From contig NZ_JAGJBZ010000001.1 of NCBI RefSeq assembly GCF_020010925.1, positions 3,144,001-3,208,000 of the forward strand: a DNA stretch of 64,000 bases, in the 5' to 3' direction. Made by a program: the position numbers and the translations under genes. The notes below the pieces were generated by a model that did no database searches, was not told where the DNA came from, and saw only the letters and a list, made by a program, of their open reading frames with translations. Source of the stretch: Streptomyces griseiscabiei. GTDB lineage: Bacteria > Actinomycetota > Actinomycetes > Streptomycetales > Streptomycetaceae. This document shows positions 1 through 10,785 of the stretch, in pieces; within the stretch, counting starts at the first letter, position 1, and every line of letters starts with the position of its first letter.

Positions 1-1021
1 GCTCGCTGAAGCTGCGGCCGGACAACGACCCGGCGCTCGCCGGCCTCGCCGCGCTCGCCGCCGCCCGCCACGAGTTCGAGGACGCCCTGCGCTACGCGGA
101 CAAGGCGCTCAAGGAGAACCCGTACAGCGAGCGGGCGTTGTGCAGCCGCGTCGACGCGCTGGTCGAACTCGGCCGCTACGACGACGCGTTGAAGGCCGTG
201 AAGCTCGCCGACACCCGCCGCCCCGGCATCCCCGTCTTCACCCGGTACGCCTATGTGTACGAGCTGCGCGGCGATGTGAAGACCGCCCGGCGCGTCCTGG
301 AACGGGCCCTCGACTCGGCGGCCACCCGGGGCGACATCGCCTACGTGGCCACCCAGCTCGGCCAACTCGCCTGGAAGCAGGGCGACTACAAGACCTCGCT
401 CGACCACTACGCCCGCGCCCTCGGCGCCGACGACACCTACCTCCCCGCCCTGGAGGGCCGCGCCCGCGCCCAGGCCGCGAGCGGCGACGGCGCGGAGGCG
501 ATCCGCGGCCTGGAGCAGGTCGTGTCCTCCTACCCGCTGCCCGGCCCCTTGGTCGTACTCGGCGAGCTGTACGAGGCGAAGGGCGACAAGACGCGGGCGG
601 GCGACCAGTACGCACTGGTGGACGCCTACACCGCCATCGCCCGCGCCAACGGCGTCAACGCCGACCTCGACACCGCGCTCGCCGCCGCCGACCACGGCGA
701 CACCAAGGCCGCGCTGCGCGCCGCCGAGGCCGAGTGGAAGCGCCGGGAGACGGTCCACACGGCGGACGCCCTCGCCTGGGCCCTGCACGTCAACGGCCGC
801 GACGACGAGGCCCTGCCGTACGCCCGCCGCGCCACCGCCACCGGGTACAAGGACGCCACGTTCCTGTACCACCGGGGGATGGTCGAGTACGCGGCCGGCG
901 ACAAGAAGGAGGCCCGTGCCTCCCTCAAGGCGGCGCTCGACCTCAACGCCGGCTTCTCGCCGCTCGGCGCGGCGCAGGCCCGGAAGACCCTCAAGGCACT
1001 GCAGGCTCAGGAGACCGCCAA

Positions 1022-1025
<4 letters not shown>
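1..1025 (+). CDS. Tetratricopeptide-repeat protein, 5' end outside the window
   Basis: The reading frame is open from base 3 to the TGA at 1023-1025, so about 340 C-terminal residues are present and the true start lies upstream. The product is a run of helix-turn-helix repeats rich in Ala, Leu and Tyr with the A-x-Y-x-x-A-L spacing of TPR units, for example around bases 380-460 and 520-620. TPR arrays usually scaffold protein contacts; no catalytic motif is visible. The stop overlaps the GTG start of the His-rich transporter gene (GTGA at 1022-1025), so the two are probably translationally coupled and may act together, perhaps in metal handling (inference). The internal ATG at 138 is not a likely start because repeat-like coding sequence continues upstream of it. 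Confidence 0.8.
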
Positions 1026-2803
<1,778 letters not shown>

Positions 2804-2851
2804 GCTACTTTGGGGAAGAATCACACGAAGTGCGGATACGAGTGACGGGGG

Positions 2852-4582
2852 ATGGCCGTGTCCGAAGAACCCGGCGGTGAACGTGTGATCGCGGGCCGCT
2901 ACCGGCTGCTGACCCCGCTGGGCGAGGGCGGCATGGGCACGGTGTGGCGGGCCCGTGACGAGGTGCTGCACCGCGAGGTCGCCGTCAAGGAGGTGCGGGC
3001 GCCGGGCGGGATCTCGGTGTCCGACGTCGAGCGGATGTACGCCCGGCTGGAGCGGGAGGCGTGGGCGGCGGCCCGGGTCGCCAACCGCAATGTCGTCACG
3101 GTGTACGACGTGGCCATGGAGGACGGCCGCCCGTGGATCGTGATGGAGCTGGTGCGCGGGCTGTCGCTGGCCGATCTCCTGGACGCCGAGGGCCCGTTGT
3201 CCCCGCAGCGCGCCGCGCACGTCGGTGCCGAGGTGCTCTCCGCGCTGCGTGCCGCGCACGAGGCGGGGGTGCTGCACCGGGATGTGAAACCGGCCAATGT
3301 GCTGTTGTCCAACGACGACCGGGTCGTCCTCACCGACTTCGGTATCGCCACGGTCGAGGGCAGTTCCGCGCTCACGATGACCGGCGAGGTGATCGGCTCT
3401 CCCGAGTTCCTGGCCCCGGAGCGCGCGCTCGGCCGGGCGTTCGGCCCCGAGTCGGACCTGTGGTCGCTCGGTGTGCTGCTGTACGCGGCGGTCGAGGGCA
3501 ACTCTCCCTTCCGGCAGAACACCCCGCTGAGCACCCTGCGCGCGGTCGTGGACGAGGAGTTGCCGCCGCCGCACCGCGCCGGGCCGCTGGCCCCGGTGAT
3601 CGAGGGGCTGCTGCGCAAGGATCCGGCCGAGCGGATCCCCGCCGAGCAGGCCGAGCGGGACCTGCGGATCATCGCCGCCGGTGGCACCCCGCACGCGGCC
3701 ACCACGGGCCCGTACAGCCCCACGGTGGCGGCCTTCCCGGCCGCGGGCGGGAGGACGGACCCGGAACCGGACTTGAACCGGTACGGGCCGCCGACGCCGC
3801 CCCGGCCCACCCCTGCCGTCACCCACCCCTCTGCGGTGCCGGCCCGCGGGACCGGGCGCAACCGCCGGGCCCTGGTCTTCCTGGTCGCCGGTATCGCGGC
3901 GATCGCCTTCGCCATCGCGGGGCTGACGTACACCCTGGTCAACCGTGACGACGGTGGGAACGACGGCAACCCCACCAACGGCACGGGCACGGTGGGCGGT
4001 ACGAGCGAGCGGACCGGTGACGGCGGTACGGGCGAGGAGCCGGGCGGCGAGGAGACGAGCGCCGACGAGGAGACGCCGTCCAGGACGCCCGACGAGGAGG
4101 AGCCGACCACGAAGGCGCCCGAGCAGTCGGTCGCGGTGACGGTGGAGGGCGCGAACACGGACTACTCCGGGGCCTGTCCGCCGGCGGAGGGCGAGGTGCC
4201 CACGTTCACCGCGACGTTCACCGTGGGCAGCGTCCCCGTGGACGTCGACTACCGGTGGGTGGCGAAGGACGGCGAGGTCGAGGACGAGGGCTGGAAGACC
4301 CTGTCGTTCGGGGCCGGAGGCGGGAAGACCAAGCAGGACCGGGTCGTCGTCTCGACGAACGGCAGCTACTCGGACGAGATCAGTGTCGAGGTCCGCGGGC
4401 CGGTGGAGGTGACGTCCAACTCCGTCGCGTTCTCGGTGACGTGCGAGACGGAGGCCCCGGCCACGGGCGGGACCTCCTCCTCCGACGACGGGGAGAACCT
4501 CGAGTACGACGACTCCGGCGCCGACTACGACGACGAGGCCGGAGCGCCGTACGGGACCGAGGCCGTCAGGCCGCGCTTCTGA
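2852..4582 (+). CDS. Membrane Ser/Thr protein kinase with extracellular C-domain
   Basis: The 576-residue product is a Hanks-type kinase. The glycine loop GEGGMGTVW is at residues 24-32, the ATP lysine K46 lies in VAVKEV, the catalytic loop HRDVKPANV is at 142-150 and the DFG motif at 162-164. A Pro-rich juxtamembrane stretch (about 280-335) precedes one transmembrane helix (about 341-364). An acidic Thr/Glu-rich linker follows, and then an extracellular domain of about 140 residues, probably a beta-sandwich, that is not a PASTA repeat. It probably signals envelope state into the cytoplasm; the ligand is unknown. The ATG start is 48 bp after the transporter stop. The 3' end overlaps the convergent lipase gene by 17 bp. 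Confidence 0.9.
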   Translation: MAVSEEPGGERVIAGRYRLLTPLGEGGMGTVWRARDEVLHREVAVKEVRAPGGISVSDVERMYARLEREAWAAARVANRNVVTVYDVAMEDGRPWIVMELVRGLSLADLLDAEGPLSPQRAAHVGAEVLSALRAAHEAGVLHRDVKPANVLLSNDDRVVLTDFGIATVEGSSALTMTGEVIGSPEFLAPERALGRAFGPESDLWSLGVLLYAAVEGNSPFRQNTPLSTLRAVVDEELPPPHRAGPLAPVIEGLLRKDPAERIPAEQAERDLRIIAAGGTPHAATTGPYSPTVAAFPAAGGRTDPEPDLNRYGPPTPPRPTPAVTHPSAVPARGTGRNRRALVFLVAGIAAIAFAIAGLTYTLVNRDDGGNDGNPTNGTGTVGGTSERTGDGGTGEEPGGEETSADEETPSRTPDEEEPTTKAPEQSVAVTVEGANTDYSGACPPAEGEVPTFTATFTVGSVPVDVDYRWVAKDGEVEDEGWKTLSFGAGGGKTKQDRVVVSTNGSYSDEISVEVRGPVEVTSNSVAFSVTCETEAPATGGTSSSDDGENLEYDDSGADYDDEAGAPYGTEAVRPRF

Positions 4583-5372
4583 ACACCGGCAGATAGCCGC
4601 CCGACTGGCCCGCGGCCTTCGGGTGGTACGACTCGCCGACGTTGAGCAGGTTGAGGCTGTGCAGCCACGCGCTGCCCGAGCACAGTTCGTGCCCGGTGAA
4701 CGCGGAGCGGACGTCGCCGAAGGTGAACCCGTGGTCGGCGGCGCGTTTGGCGATCGCGGTGTTCAGGTAGTCCGCCGCGTTGTTGATGGCGGACCGCTTG
4801 GCCTGGGAGAGGCCGGGGCAGACGCCGCCGAGCTGGTAGAAGCGGGGGTAGCCGAGCACCACCACATGGGCGGCGGGTGCCTTCGCGCTGATCGCCGAGT
4901 AGACCTGGTCGAGGCGGCCGGGGAGCGTGGAGTCGACGTACGCCTTCGCCGTGTTGATGCGGGAGACACAGGCGCTGTCGGACTGCAGGACGCAGGTGGT
5001 CATGACGTCGGCGAAGCCGGCGTCGTTGCCGCCGACGGAGACGGAGACCAGCCCCGTGCCCGCGCCGAGCGGCCCGAGTTGACTCGCCAGAACATCACCC
5101 GTTCGGGCGCCCGAGCAGGCCGTGAAGGCGAAGGACGAGGGGGCGTTGGCGGCCGCCCAGAGGTAGGGGTAGGCCTTCGTGCTGCGCTTGCAGTCGCCGC
5201 TGGAGGAGAGGTAGCTCCCCGCGCCGACCCCCGAGGAGTAGGAGTCGCCGAGCGCCACATAGCCGGTGGCGGCGGCCTGTTGGGACGCCTCGGCCGTCGC
5301 GGCCCCGGTGAGGGCGGCGCCGGCGGCGAGGAGGAGTGAGGTCATGTATGCCGCAAGTCGGGAACGTCTCAT
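4566..5372 (-). CDS. Secreted SGNH/GDSL-family lipase or esterase
   Basis: The 268-residue protein starts with a classical signal peptide (MRRSRLAAYM..., cleavage near residue 30-36). Block I of the SGNH fold is ALGDSYSSG with nucleophile Ser44. The GGND block (VGGNDAGF) supplies the oxyanion Asn, and the C-terminal SYHPKAAGQ carries the catalytic His. Cysteines occur in pairs, as expected for disulfides in an exported Streptomyces esterase. The family hydrolyses short- to long-chain acyl esters, including phospholipids in some members. The gene converges on the kinase gene with a 17-bp overlap and is divergent from the subtilase gene, with a 315-bp shared upstream region. Confidence 0.88.
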   Translation of the reverse strand: MRRSRLAAYMTSLLLAAGAALTGAATAEASQQAAATGYVALGDSYSSGVGAGSYLSSSGDCKRSTKAYPYLWAAANAPSSFAFTACSGARTGDVLASQLGPLGAGTGLVSVSVGGNDAGFADVMTTCVLQSDSACVSRINTAKAYVDSTLPGRLDQVYSAISAKAPAAHVVVLGYPRFYQLGGVCPGLSQAKRSAINNAADYLNTAIAKRAADHGFTFGDVRSAFTGHELCSGSAWLHSLNLLNVGESYHPKAAGQSGGYLPVFRSAA

Positions 5373-5687
5373 GGAACCTCCCTTTAGCAGGATCTCTGCC
5401 TCAACCGTCGTAGCAACTACACGTGTTGATCGGAAGTGTTCATGTCAATACTTTCCCGTCCGCAAGGGGTCGTACCCACCGCGTTCTCCTCGCGTTCGAT
5501 TTCGGGTGTGTGACAGAAACATGACAACACCTCAACTCTCTTGAGCCGCACCGGCGGATCACCGAGTCTGCTTACAGCCGTGAGCGGAACGCGACGTTCC
5601 CGGTCGTGTGTGCGATCTCGCACGCACCCCCCACAGACGCGCGCCCCACCCATGGCGTGCGCCGCCTATGAGGAGGAACACCTCGTA
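5373..5687. promoter_or_regulatory. Divergent regulatory region between lipase and subtilase genes
   Basis: No coding sequence is apparent; this 315-bp gap is lower in GC than its neighbours. It should hold promoters for both flanking secreted enzymes. On the minus strand two adjacent 11-mers starting TGTCA (roughly 5506-5528) loosely resemble the direct-repeat architecture of Streptomyces PHO boxes, but the match is weak. A perfect inverted repeat GGAACG-CGA-CGTTCC sits at 5586-5600, and a GTGCGA-TC-TCGCAC hairpin at 5610-5623 is close to the subtilase ribosome binding site AGGAGG (5671-5676). Confidence 0.5.
5586..5600. promoter_or_regulatory. 15-bp perfect inverted repeat upstream of the subtilase gene
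   Basis: GGAACG and CGTTCC arms are separated by CGA, about 90 bp before the protease ATG. The spacing fits either an operator or a 5'-UTR hairpin. I do not recognise a regulator for it. Confidence 0.35.
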
Positions 5688-6893
5688 ATGGCACACCTGC
5701 GTATCAAGAACATCCGGCTCGCCACTGTCACCACCCTGGCGACCGCCGCCCTGCTCGGCGGCCTCACCGCACTCCCCGCCCAGGCCGCCCCGGCCGAGGG
5801 CAAGGTGCTCGCGGCCGACTCCCCCACCGCGATCAAGGACAGCTACATCGTCACGCTCAAGAAGAGCGCGGGCCTCAAGGCCGCGTCGAGCGCGGGCAAG
5901 GACCTGGTCGAGGAGTACGGCGGCTCGGTGAAGCGGACCTTCAGGACCGCGCTCAACGGCTACTCGGCCGAGCTGTCCGCCACCGAGGCGAAGAGACTGG
6001 CGGCCGACCCGGCGGTCGCCTCCGTGGAGCAGAACCAGATCTTCACGGCCGACGCCACCCAGACCAACGCCCCCTGGGGTCTGGACCGCTCCGACCAGGC
6101 GTCGCTGCCCCTCTCCGGCACCTACACCTACCCGGACAGCGCGGGCGGCGGGGTCACCGCGTACGTCATCGACACCGGCGTACGCATCTCGCACGCGCAG
6201 TTCGGCGGCCGGGCGGTCAACGGCTACGACGCCGTCGACGGGGACACCGTGGCCCAGGACGGCAACGGCCACGGCACGCACGTCGCCTCCACCATCGCGG
6301 GCTCGACCTACGGCATCGCCAAGTCGGCGAGGATCGTGGCCGTGCGCGTGCTCAACAACGCCGGCTCGGGCACCACGGCCGGGGTCGTCGCGGGCATCGA
6401 CTGGGTGACCGCGAACCACAGCGGCCCCTCCGTCGCCAACATGTCCCTCGGCGGCGGTGCCTCCACCGCGCTCGACACGGCCGTGGCCAACTCCATAGCC
6501 AGCGGGGTCACCTACGCGGTCGCGGCCGGCAACAGCAACGCCAACGCCTCCTCGTACTCCCCGGCCCGTGTCGCCTCGGCGATCACGGTCGGCGCCACCA
6601 CCAACACGGACGCGCGGGCGAGCTACTCCAACTACGGTTCGATCCTGGACATCTTCGCCCCGGGCTCGTCGATCACGGCCGGCTGGTACACCAGCGACAC
6701 CGCGACCAACACCATCTCGGGCACCTCGATGGCCACCCCGCACGTCGCGGGCGCGGCCGCGGTCTACCTGGCCGGCCACACCTCGGCCACCCCGGCCCAG
6801 GTCGCCACGGCCCTGACCGGCGGTGCCGTCACCGGCAAGGTCACCGGCCCCGGCACCGGCTCCCCGAACCGTCTGCTGCAGATCGTCCCGTGA
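5688..6893 (+). CDS. Secreted subtilisin-like serine protease (S8 family, I9 prodomain)
   Basis: The 401-residue preproenzyme starts at the ATG at 5688, preceded by AGGAGG at 5671-5676; an upstream in-frame extension to 5541 has no ribosome site and no signal-peptide logic. Residues 1-30 are a signal peptide. An inhibitor I9 propeptide (YIVTLKK through VASVEQNQ) follows. The catalytic domain carries Asp162 (VIDTGV), His195 (GHGTHVAS) and Ser347 (GTSMATPHVAG), plus the oxyanion Asn in AAGNSN. It has the size and layout of aqualysin/proteinase K-like extracellular proteases, without an extra C-terminal domain. A strong terminator follows at once. The role is probably extracellular protein breakdown; substrates are unknown. 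Confidence 0.93.
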   Translation: MAHLRIKNIRLATVTTLATAALLGGLTALPAQAAPAEGKVLAADSPTAIKDSYIVTLKKSAGLKAASSAGKDLVEEYGGSVKRTFRTALNGYSAELSATEAKRLAADPAVASVEQNQIFTADATQTNAPWGLDRSDQASLPLSGTYTYPDSAGGGVTAYVIDTGVRISHAQFGGRAVNGYDAVDGDTVAQDGNGHGTHVASTIAGSTYGIAKSARIVAVRVLNNAGSGTTAGVVAGIDWVTANHSGPSVANMSLGGGASTALDTAVANSIASGVTYAVAAGNSNANASSYSPARVASAITVGATTNTDARASYSNYGSILDIFAPGSSITAGWYTSDTATNTISGTSMATPHVAGAAAVYLAGHTSATPAQVATALTGGAVTGKVTGPGTGSPNRLLQIVP

Positions 6894-6933
6894 CACCGGA
6901 CGGCCGCCCGACCGTCCGACTGTGAACGGAGGT

Positions 6934-6971
6934 TTCCCTGGAGGCGCGGGTCGCCTCCAGGGAAGCTTTTT
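6934..6971 (+). terminator. Intrinsic terminator of the subtilase gene
   Basis: A 13-bp perfect stem (6934-6946 with 6952-6964) encloses the 5-base loop CGGGT and is followed by GCTTTTT. It lies 40 bp after the protease stop. Confidence 0.9.
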
Positions 6972-7101
6972 ATGAGGCGGCGCATTCCTTTGCCGTCGCA
7001 TTACGAAAAGGGCCGCCGTCATGTTCCGCGTCTTGACTCCCCCGCGCCCGCTGAGCGACATTGAAGCCCGGCATCCGGCGCTTCAGGGGGCAAAGTCGCC
7101 A

Positions 7102-7491
7102 ATGCAGACCTTGGGTATCAAGCCATCTTTGTCAGGCGGTGGCGGGCCACTGCTGGCGGGTGTGGCCGCGGCCGTGGCGGGGGTCGGCGCGGCGCTCGCG
7201 TTCGCCGGCTCGGACTCGGTGCTGCGCGGCCCGTTCACCCTGTTCTTCCTCCTCGTGGCGCCAGGGGCCGCCATCGGTGCCGTACTGCGCGGACTGGAGC
7301 CGTTCGGCCGGATCGTGACGTCCCTCGCGGGCGCGGTCGCGGTGAACCTCCTCGTCGCCCAGGGCATGATCGCCACCCACTCGTGGTCGATGACCGGTGG
7401 GATCACGGCCGTGACCGTGATCAGTTCGCTCGTCCTCCTGCCGAGTCTGGTACGGCTCATGCGCGGCCGTACGGAGAGAAGACGGACCTGA
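7102..7491 (+). CDS. Small predicted membrane protein of the polysaccharide block
   Basis: The product is 129 residues from the ATG at 7102 (MQTLGIK...). A purine-rich CAGGGGG lies at 7084-7090; an upstream ATG at 7021 is possible but its extension looks non-coding. Three or four hydrophobic segments rich in Ala, Val and Leu are predicted, with a basic C-terminal tail (RGRTERRRT). No family was recognised. The stop is 3 bp from the start of the following GNAT/CelD-like gene, so the two are probably co-transcribed and this protein may support polysaccharide assembly at the membrane (inference). Confidence 0.65.
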   Translation: MQTLGIKPSLSGGGGPLLAGVAAAVAGVGAALAFAGSDSVLRGPFTLFFLLVAPGAAIGAVLRGLEPFGRIVTSLAGAVAVNLLVAQGMIATHSWSMTGGITAVTVISSLVLLPSLVRLMRGRTERRRT

Positions 7492-7494
7492 GAC

Positions 7495-8616
7495 GTGGAC
7501 ATCAGTGTGTACCGCCCCGGCGAACTGACCGCCGCCGACCGGGCGGCCTGGACCGCTTTGCAGTCGAAGGCCCATCTCCATGGCGCGCCGGAGCTGGCGA
7601 ACCCGTTCCTGTCCCCGGAGTTCGCGCTCGCGGTGGGCCGCTGCCGGCGCGGGGTGCGGATCGCGGTCGTCCGGGAGGGCGGCGAACCGGCGGCCTTCTT
7701 CCCGTACCAGAGAACCCCGGTCGGGGTGGGCAGAGCCATAGGTCTCGGCCTCTCCGACTGCCAGGGCGTGGTCCACCGTCCCGGATTCACCTGGGACGCC
7801 CAGGAGCTGCTGCGGGCCTGCGGGCTCGCGGTGTGGGAGTTCGACCATCTCGCGGAGGGCCAGACCCCGTTCGGCGCGCACATCACCGACAGCTTCCCGT
7901 CGCCCGTCATGGACCTGGAGCAGGGCTACGAGGCCTATCTCGGCCAATTGCGCGCCCGCTCACCGAAGTTCGTCCGCTCGACGTTCGCCAAGGAGCGCAG
8001 GCTCGGCCGCGCGGTGAGCGAGGTGCGCTATGTGCACGACGAACGCGACCCGGCGGCCCTGCGCACGCTGATGGCCTGGAAGTCGGCGCAGTACCGCAGG
8101 ACGGGTCGCAGCGACCGCTTCGCGCACCCGTGGATCACCCGGCTGGTGCACCGGCTCTTCCACACCCGCTCCGAATCCTTCGCTGGCCAGCTGTCCGTGC
8201 TGTACGCGGACGGAAAGCCGGCCGCGGCTCATTTCGGGCTGCGCTCCGAGCGGGTGCTGACATGCTGGTTCCCGGCGTACGACCCGGCGTTCGCGCGGTT
8301 CTCGCCGGGCCTGCTGCTGCATCTGCACATGGCCGAGGAGGGCGCCGCCGACGGCATCGCCTACCTGGATCTGGGCCGGGGGCAGAAGCAGTACAAGGAT
8401 TCCCTGAAGACCCGGGAGATCTCCGTGTCGGAGGGGTGGGTCACCCGGCGTCATCCGGTGGCCCTCGGTCACCGGGCCCGTCGGGCACCGGTCCGGGCGC
8501 TGCGCAATGTGGTGCTGGCGCGACCGGAGTTGTTCGAACCGGCGGACCGACTGCTGAAGCGGTTGGGAAGTATCCGGTCGGGAGGTCAGGTAACGGACAC
8601 ATCAACAAAAACGTGA
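7495..8616 (+). CDS. GNAT/FemAB-like acyltransferase (CelD/BcsL type)
   Basis: The 373-residue protein begins at GTG 7495 just after the small membrane-protein gene. The layout matches the acetyltransferase_6/CelD-like family: an N-terminal half with the NPFLSPEFA motif near residue 35, and a C-terminal half with substrate-reaching segments such as LYADGKPAAAHFGL and LDLGRGQKQYKDSLK, the latter a hallmark of this group. Members are found in cellulose and exopolysaccharide loci and are thought to acylate or aminoacylate glycans or their carriers. Position ahead of two glycosyltransferases and a deacetylase supports glycan modification. The substrate is unknown. Confidence 0.8.
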   Translation: MDISVYRPGELTAADRAAWTALQSKAHLHGAPELANPFLSPEFALAVGRCRRGVRIAVVREGGEPAAFFPYQRTPVGVGRAIGLGLSDCQGVVHRPGFTWDAQELLRACGLAVWEFDHLAEGQTPFGAHITDSFPSPVMDLEQGYEAYLGQLRARSPKFVRSTFAKERRLGRAVSEVRYVHDERDPAALRTLMAWKSAQYRRTGRSDRFAHPWITRLVHRLFHTRSESFAGQLSVLYADGKPAAAHFGLRSERVLTCWFPAYDPAFARFSPGLLLHLHMAEEGAADGIAYLDLGRGQKQYKDSLKTREISVSEGWVTRRHPVALGHRARRAPVRALRNVVLARPELFEPADRLLKRLGSIRSGGQVTDTSTKT

Positions 8617-8968
8617 GGCCTCGTAGTAGGTCTTGCCATACGGGTTCAACCATCAATACCGTCTTACATCGTTGTACATCAACCCGCATCGGTCCGTCAG
8701 CACATGCTCCTAGGGGAGGGCTCAAGGGGCGCGGCGGTCCCGGCGCGGGGCGCGGTAGGGGGGTGCCGTGCTCGGTGACCGCATCGTTTACCGAGTCGTG
8801 CCGCGCGACCGACTGCCGAGTCGCGACAGTCGGCCGGCTTTGCCAGCTCACCCGGCGTGCACGGAGATCGACTTCGCCATGCCGTGAGTGAGAACCCCCC
8901 TTTCGAACCGGACAACATGCCGAACCACCCAGGGGCGGGTGGTTCACCGGACGAGAGGGACCAGACTC
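8617..8968. promoter_or_regulatory. Upstream region of the glycosyltransferase operon
   Basis: This 352-bp gap holds no convincing gene. The first 100 bp are noticeably AT-richer than the surroundings (8620-8700), as is common for a promoter. A possible UTR hairpin has 7-bp arms CCGACTG (8809-8815) and CAGTCGG (8827-8833). The in-frame extension of the next gene to GTG 8888 lacks a ribosome site and is not believed. Confidence 0.45.
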
Positions 8969-9772
8969 ATGAGCTCAGTTCTGCGCCCGGCCATACCCGA
9001 ACCGGTCACCTACCGGCCGATCACCGATCACCTGGCCATCGCGCCACCGGTGAGTGTGGTGATACCGGCCATGAACGAGGCGGAGAATCTTCCGTACGTC
9101 TTCAAGACGCTGCCGGGCTGGATCCACGAAGTGGTCCTGGTCGACGGCAACTCCACCGACGACACCGTCGGGGTGGCCCGGGAACTGTGGCCGGACGTCA
9201 AGGTCGTCCCGCAGCAGGGCAAGGGCAAGGGGGACGCCCTGATCACCGGCTTCGAGGCCTGCACCGGTGACATCATCGTGATGGTCGACGCGGACGGCTC
9301 GGCCGACGGGCACGAGATCGTCTCCTACGTCTCCGCGCTCGTCTCGGGCGCCGACTTCGCCAAGGGCTCCCGCTTCGCCAACGGCGGCGGCACCGACGAC
9401 ATGACCCTGATCCGCAAGCTCGGCAACTGGGCGCTGTGCACCACCGTGAACCGCAAGTTCGGCGCCCGCTACACCGACCTGTGCTACGGCTACAACGCGT
9501 TCTGGCGGCACTGCCTGGACAAGATCGACCTCGACTGCACCGGCTTCGAGGTGGAGACCCTGATGAACATCCGGGTCGTCAAGGCGGGCCTGAAGGTGCA
9601 GGAGATCCCGAGCCACGAGTATCTGCGCATCCACGGCGCGAGCAATCTGCGGGCCGTCCGCGACGGACTGCGGGTGCTGAGGGTGATCCTGAAGGAGCGC
9701 TCCAACCGGCGTGCGCTGCGCCGCCGTTCGCACGCCACGACGCTCACCGCCGGCCGGGGAGAGTCGTCTTGA
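8969..9772 (+). CDS. Family 2 glycosyltransferase (DPM1/DPG-synthase-like)
   Basis: The 267-residue GT-A enzyme starts at ATG 8969, preceded by GAGAGGGA. The SVVIPAMNEAENLP nucleotide-sugar binding start, the DGNSTDDT segment and the MVDADGSADG metal-binding motif are all present, followed by the KGSRF segment typical of polyprenyl-phosphate hexose synthases and small processive GT2 enzymes. No transmembrane tail is evident, so it is probably cytosolic or peripheral. It would transfer a sugar from a nucleotide donor to a lipid carrier or growing glycan; which sugar is unknown. The stop overlaps the TTG start of the next glycosyltransferase, pointing to coupled translation. Confidence 0.88.
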   Translation: MSSVLRPAIPEPVTYRPITDHLAIAPPVSVVIPAMNEAENLPYVFKTLPGWIHEVVLVDGNSTDDTVGVARELWPDVKVVPQQGKGKGDALITGFEACTGDIIVMVDADGSADGHEIVSYVSALVSGADFAKGSRFANGGGTDDMTLIRKLGNWALCTTVNRKFGARYTDLCYGYNAFWRHCLDKIDLDCTGFEVETLMNIRVVKAGLKVQEIPSHEYLRIHGASNLRAVRDGLRVLRVILKERSNRRALRRRSHATTLTAGRGESS

Positions 9773-10785
9773 GCGAGCCGGCCGTCTCGGTCGTGGTCTG
9801 TGTGTACACCGAGGACCGCTGGGAGGACATCCTCGCGGCGGTCGCCTCGGTGCGCGCCCAGTCCCGGCCGGCCCTGGAGACGCTTGTGGTGGTGGACCAC
9901 AACCAGGCCCTGCTGGAGCGTCTCACCGGGGAGTACAAAGAGGTCGACGAGGTGCGGGTGCTCGCCAACGCGGGCCCCCGCGGGCTGTCCGCCGGCCGCA
10001 ACACGGGCATCGCCGCGTCGTACGGGGAGATCATCGCCTTCCTCGACGACGACGCGGTCGCCGAGCGCGACTGGCTGCGCTGGTTCGCCGAGGGGTACAC
10101 CGATCCCCGGGTGATGGCCGTCGGCGGCCGTACGGTGCCCGTGTGGGCGTCCGGCCGCCGCCCGGTCTGGTTCCCCGAGGAGTTCGACTGGGTGGTGGGC
10201 TGCGCGTACAAGGGCCTGCCGGGCGGGGTCGCCGAGGTCCGCAACGTCCTCGGCGGCAACGCCTCGTTCCGCCGCGCCGCCTTCGACGCGGCCGGGGGCT
10301 TCGCCACCGGCATCGGCCGGGACGGGAACCGGCGCCCGCTGGGCGGCGAGGAGACGGAGCTGTGCATCCGGCTCTCCCGGGCCCGGCCGGACGCGGTGCT
10401 GCTGCTCGACGACCGGGCGGTCATCCACCACCGGGTGCCCGGCGCACGGGAGCGCTTCGCGTACTTCCGCACCCGCACCTACGCCGAGGGCCTGTCGAAG
10501 GCGCTGGTGGCCCGGAGCGTCGGCGCGGGCAAGGGGCTGGAGTCGGAACGCCGGTACACCACGCGGGTGCTGCCCGCCGGGGTGGCGCGCGGGCTGCGGG
10601 ACGCGCTGCTCGGCCGCGCGGGGGGCGCGGGACGTGCGGGCGCGATCGTCACGGGGGTGGCGGCGGCGGCCGGGGGGTACGTTGTCGGGAGCGTCCGGGC
10701 CCGCAGGGGCGAGGTCACGTTCTCGGTGGGCGAGATCCCGGGCGGCGGTGCGGGCGGCAAGGGGGGCGAGGGGGGCTCGTCATGA
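9769..10785 (+). CDS. Family 2 glycosyltransferase with C-terminal extension
   Basis: The 338-residue product is read from TTG 9769, which overlaps the previous stop (TTGA) and has GGGGAGAG upstream; the frame is open far upstream but only as shadow. GT-A features are SVVVCVYTEDRW near the start and FLDDDAVAERDWL for the DxD site. A later GGNASFRRAAFDAAGGF segment and GGEETELCIR correspond to the acceptor/catalytic region of rhamnosyl- and galactosyl-type GT2 enzymes. The C-terminal 70 residues include a short hydrophobic helix (about 285-305) that may tether it to the membrane, and a Gly-rich tail. It is coupled by ATGA to the deacetylase gene. Confidence 0.87.
   Translation: MSEPAVSVVVCVYTEDRWEDILAAVASVRAQSRPALETLVVVDHNQALLERLTGEYKEVDEVRVLANAGPRGLSAGRNTGIAASYGEIIAFLDDDAVAERDWLRWFAEGYTDPRVMAVGGRTVPVWASGRRPVWFPEEFDWVVGCAYKGLPGGVAEVRNVLGGNASFRRAAFDAAGGFATGIGRDGNRRPLGGEETELCIRLSRARPDAVLLLDDRAVIHHRVPGARERFAYFRTRTYAEGLSKALVARSVGAGKGLESERRYTTRVLPAGVARGLRDALLGRAGGAGRAGAIVTGVAAAAGGYVVGSVRARRGEVTFSVGEIPGGGAGGKGGEGGSS

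Noticed and set aside
4566..4582. 17-bp overlap of kinase and lipase genes as a sign of frameshift
   Set aside because: Both C-termini look natural and convergent overlaps of this size are common in compact genomes.
5500..5530. PHO-box-like direct repeats upstream of the subtilase gene
   Set aside because: Two TGTCA 11-mers are adjacent, but the remaining positions do not fit the PhoP consensus well enough.
8625..8680. tRNA-like GGTTCAA T-loop motif in the spacer
   Set aside because: No matching acceptor stem, anticodon arm or D-arm could be found around it.
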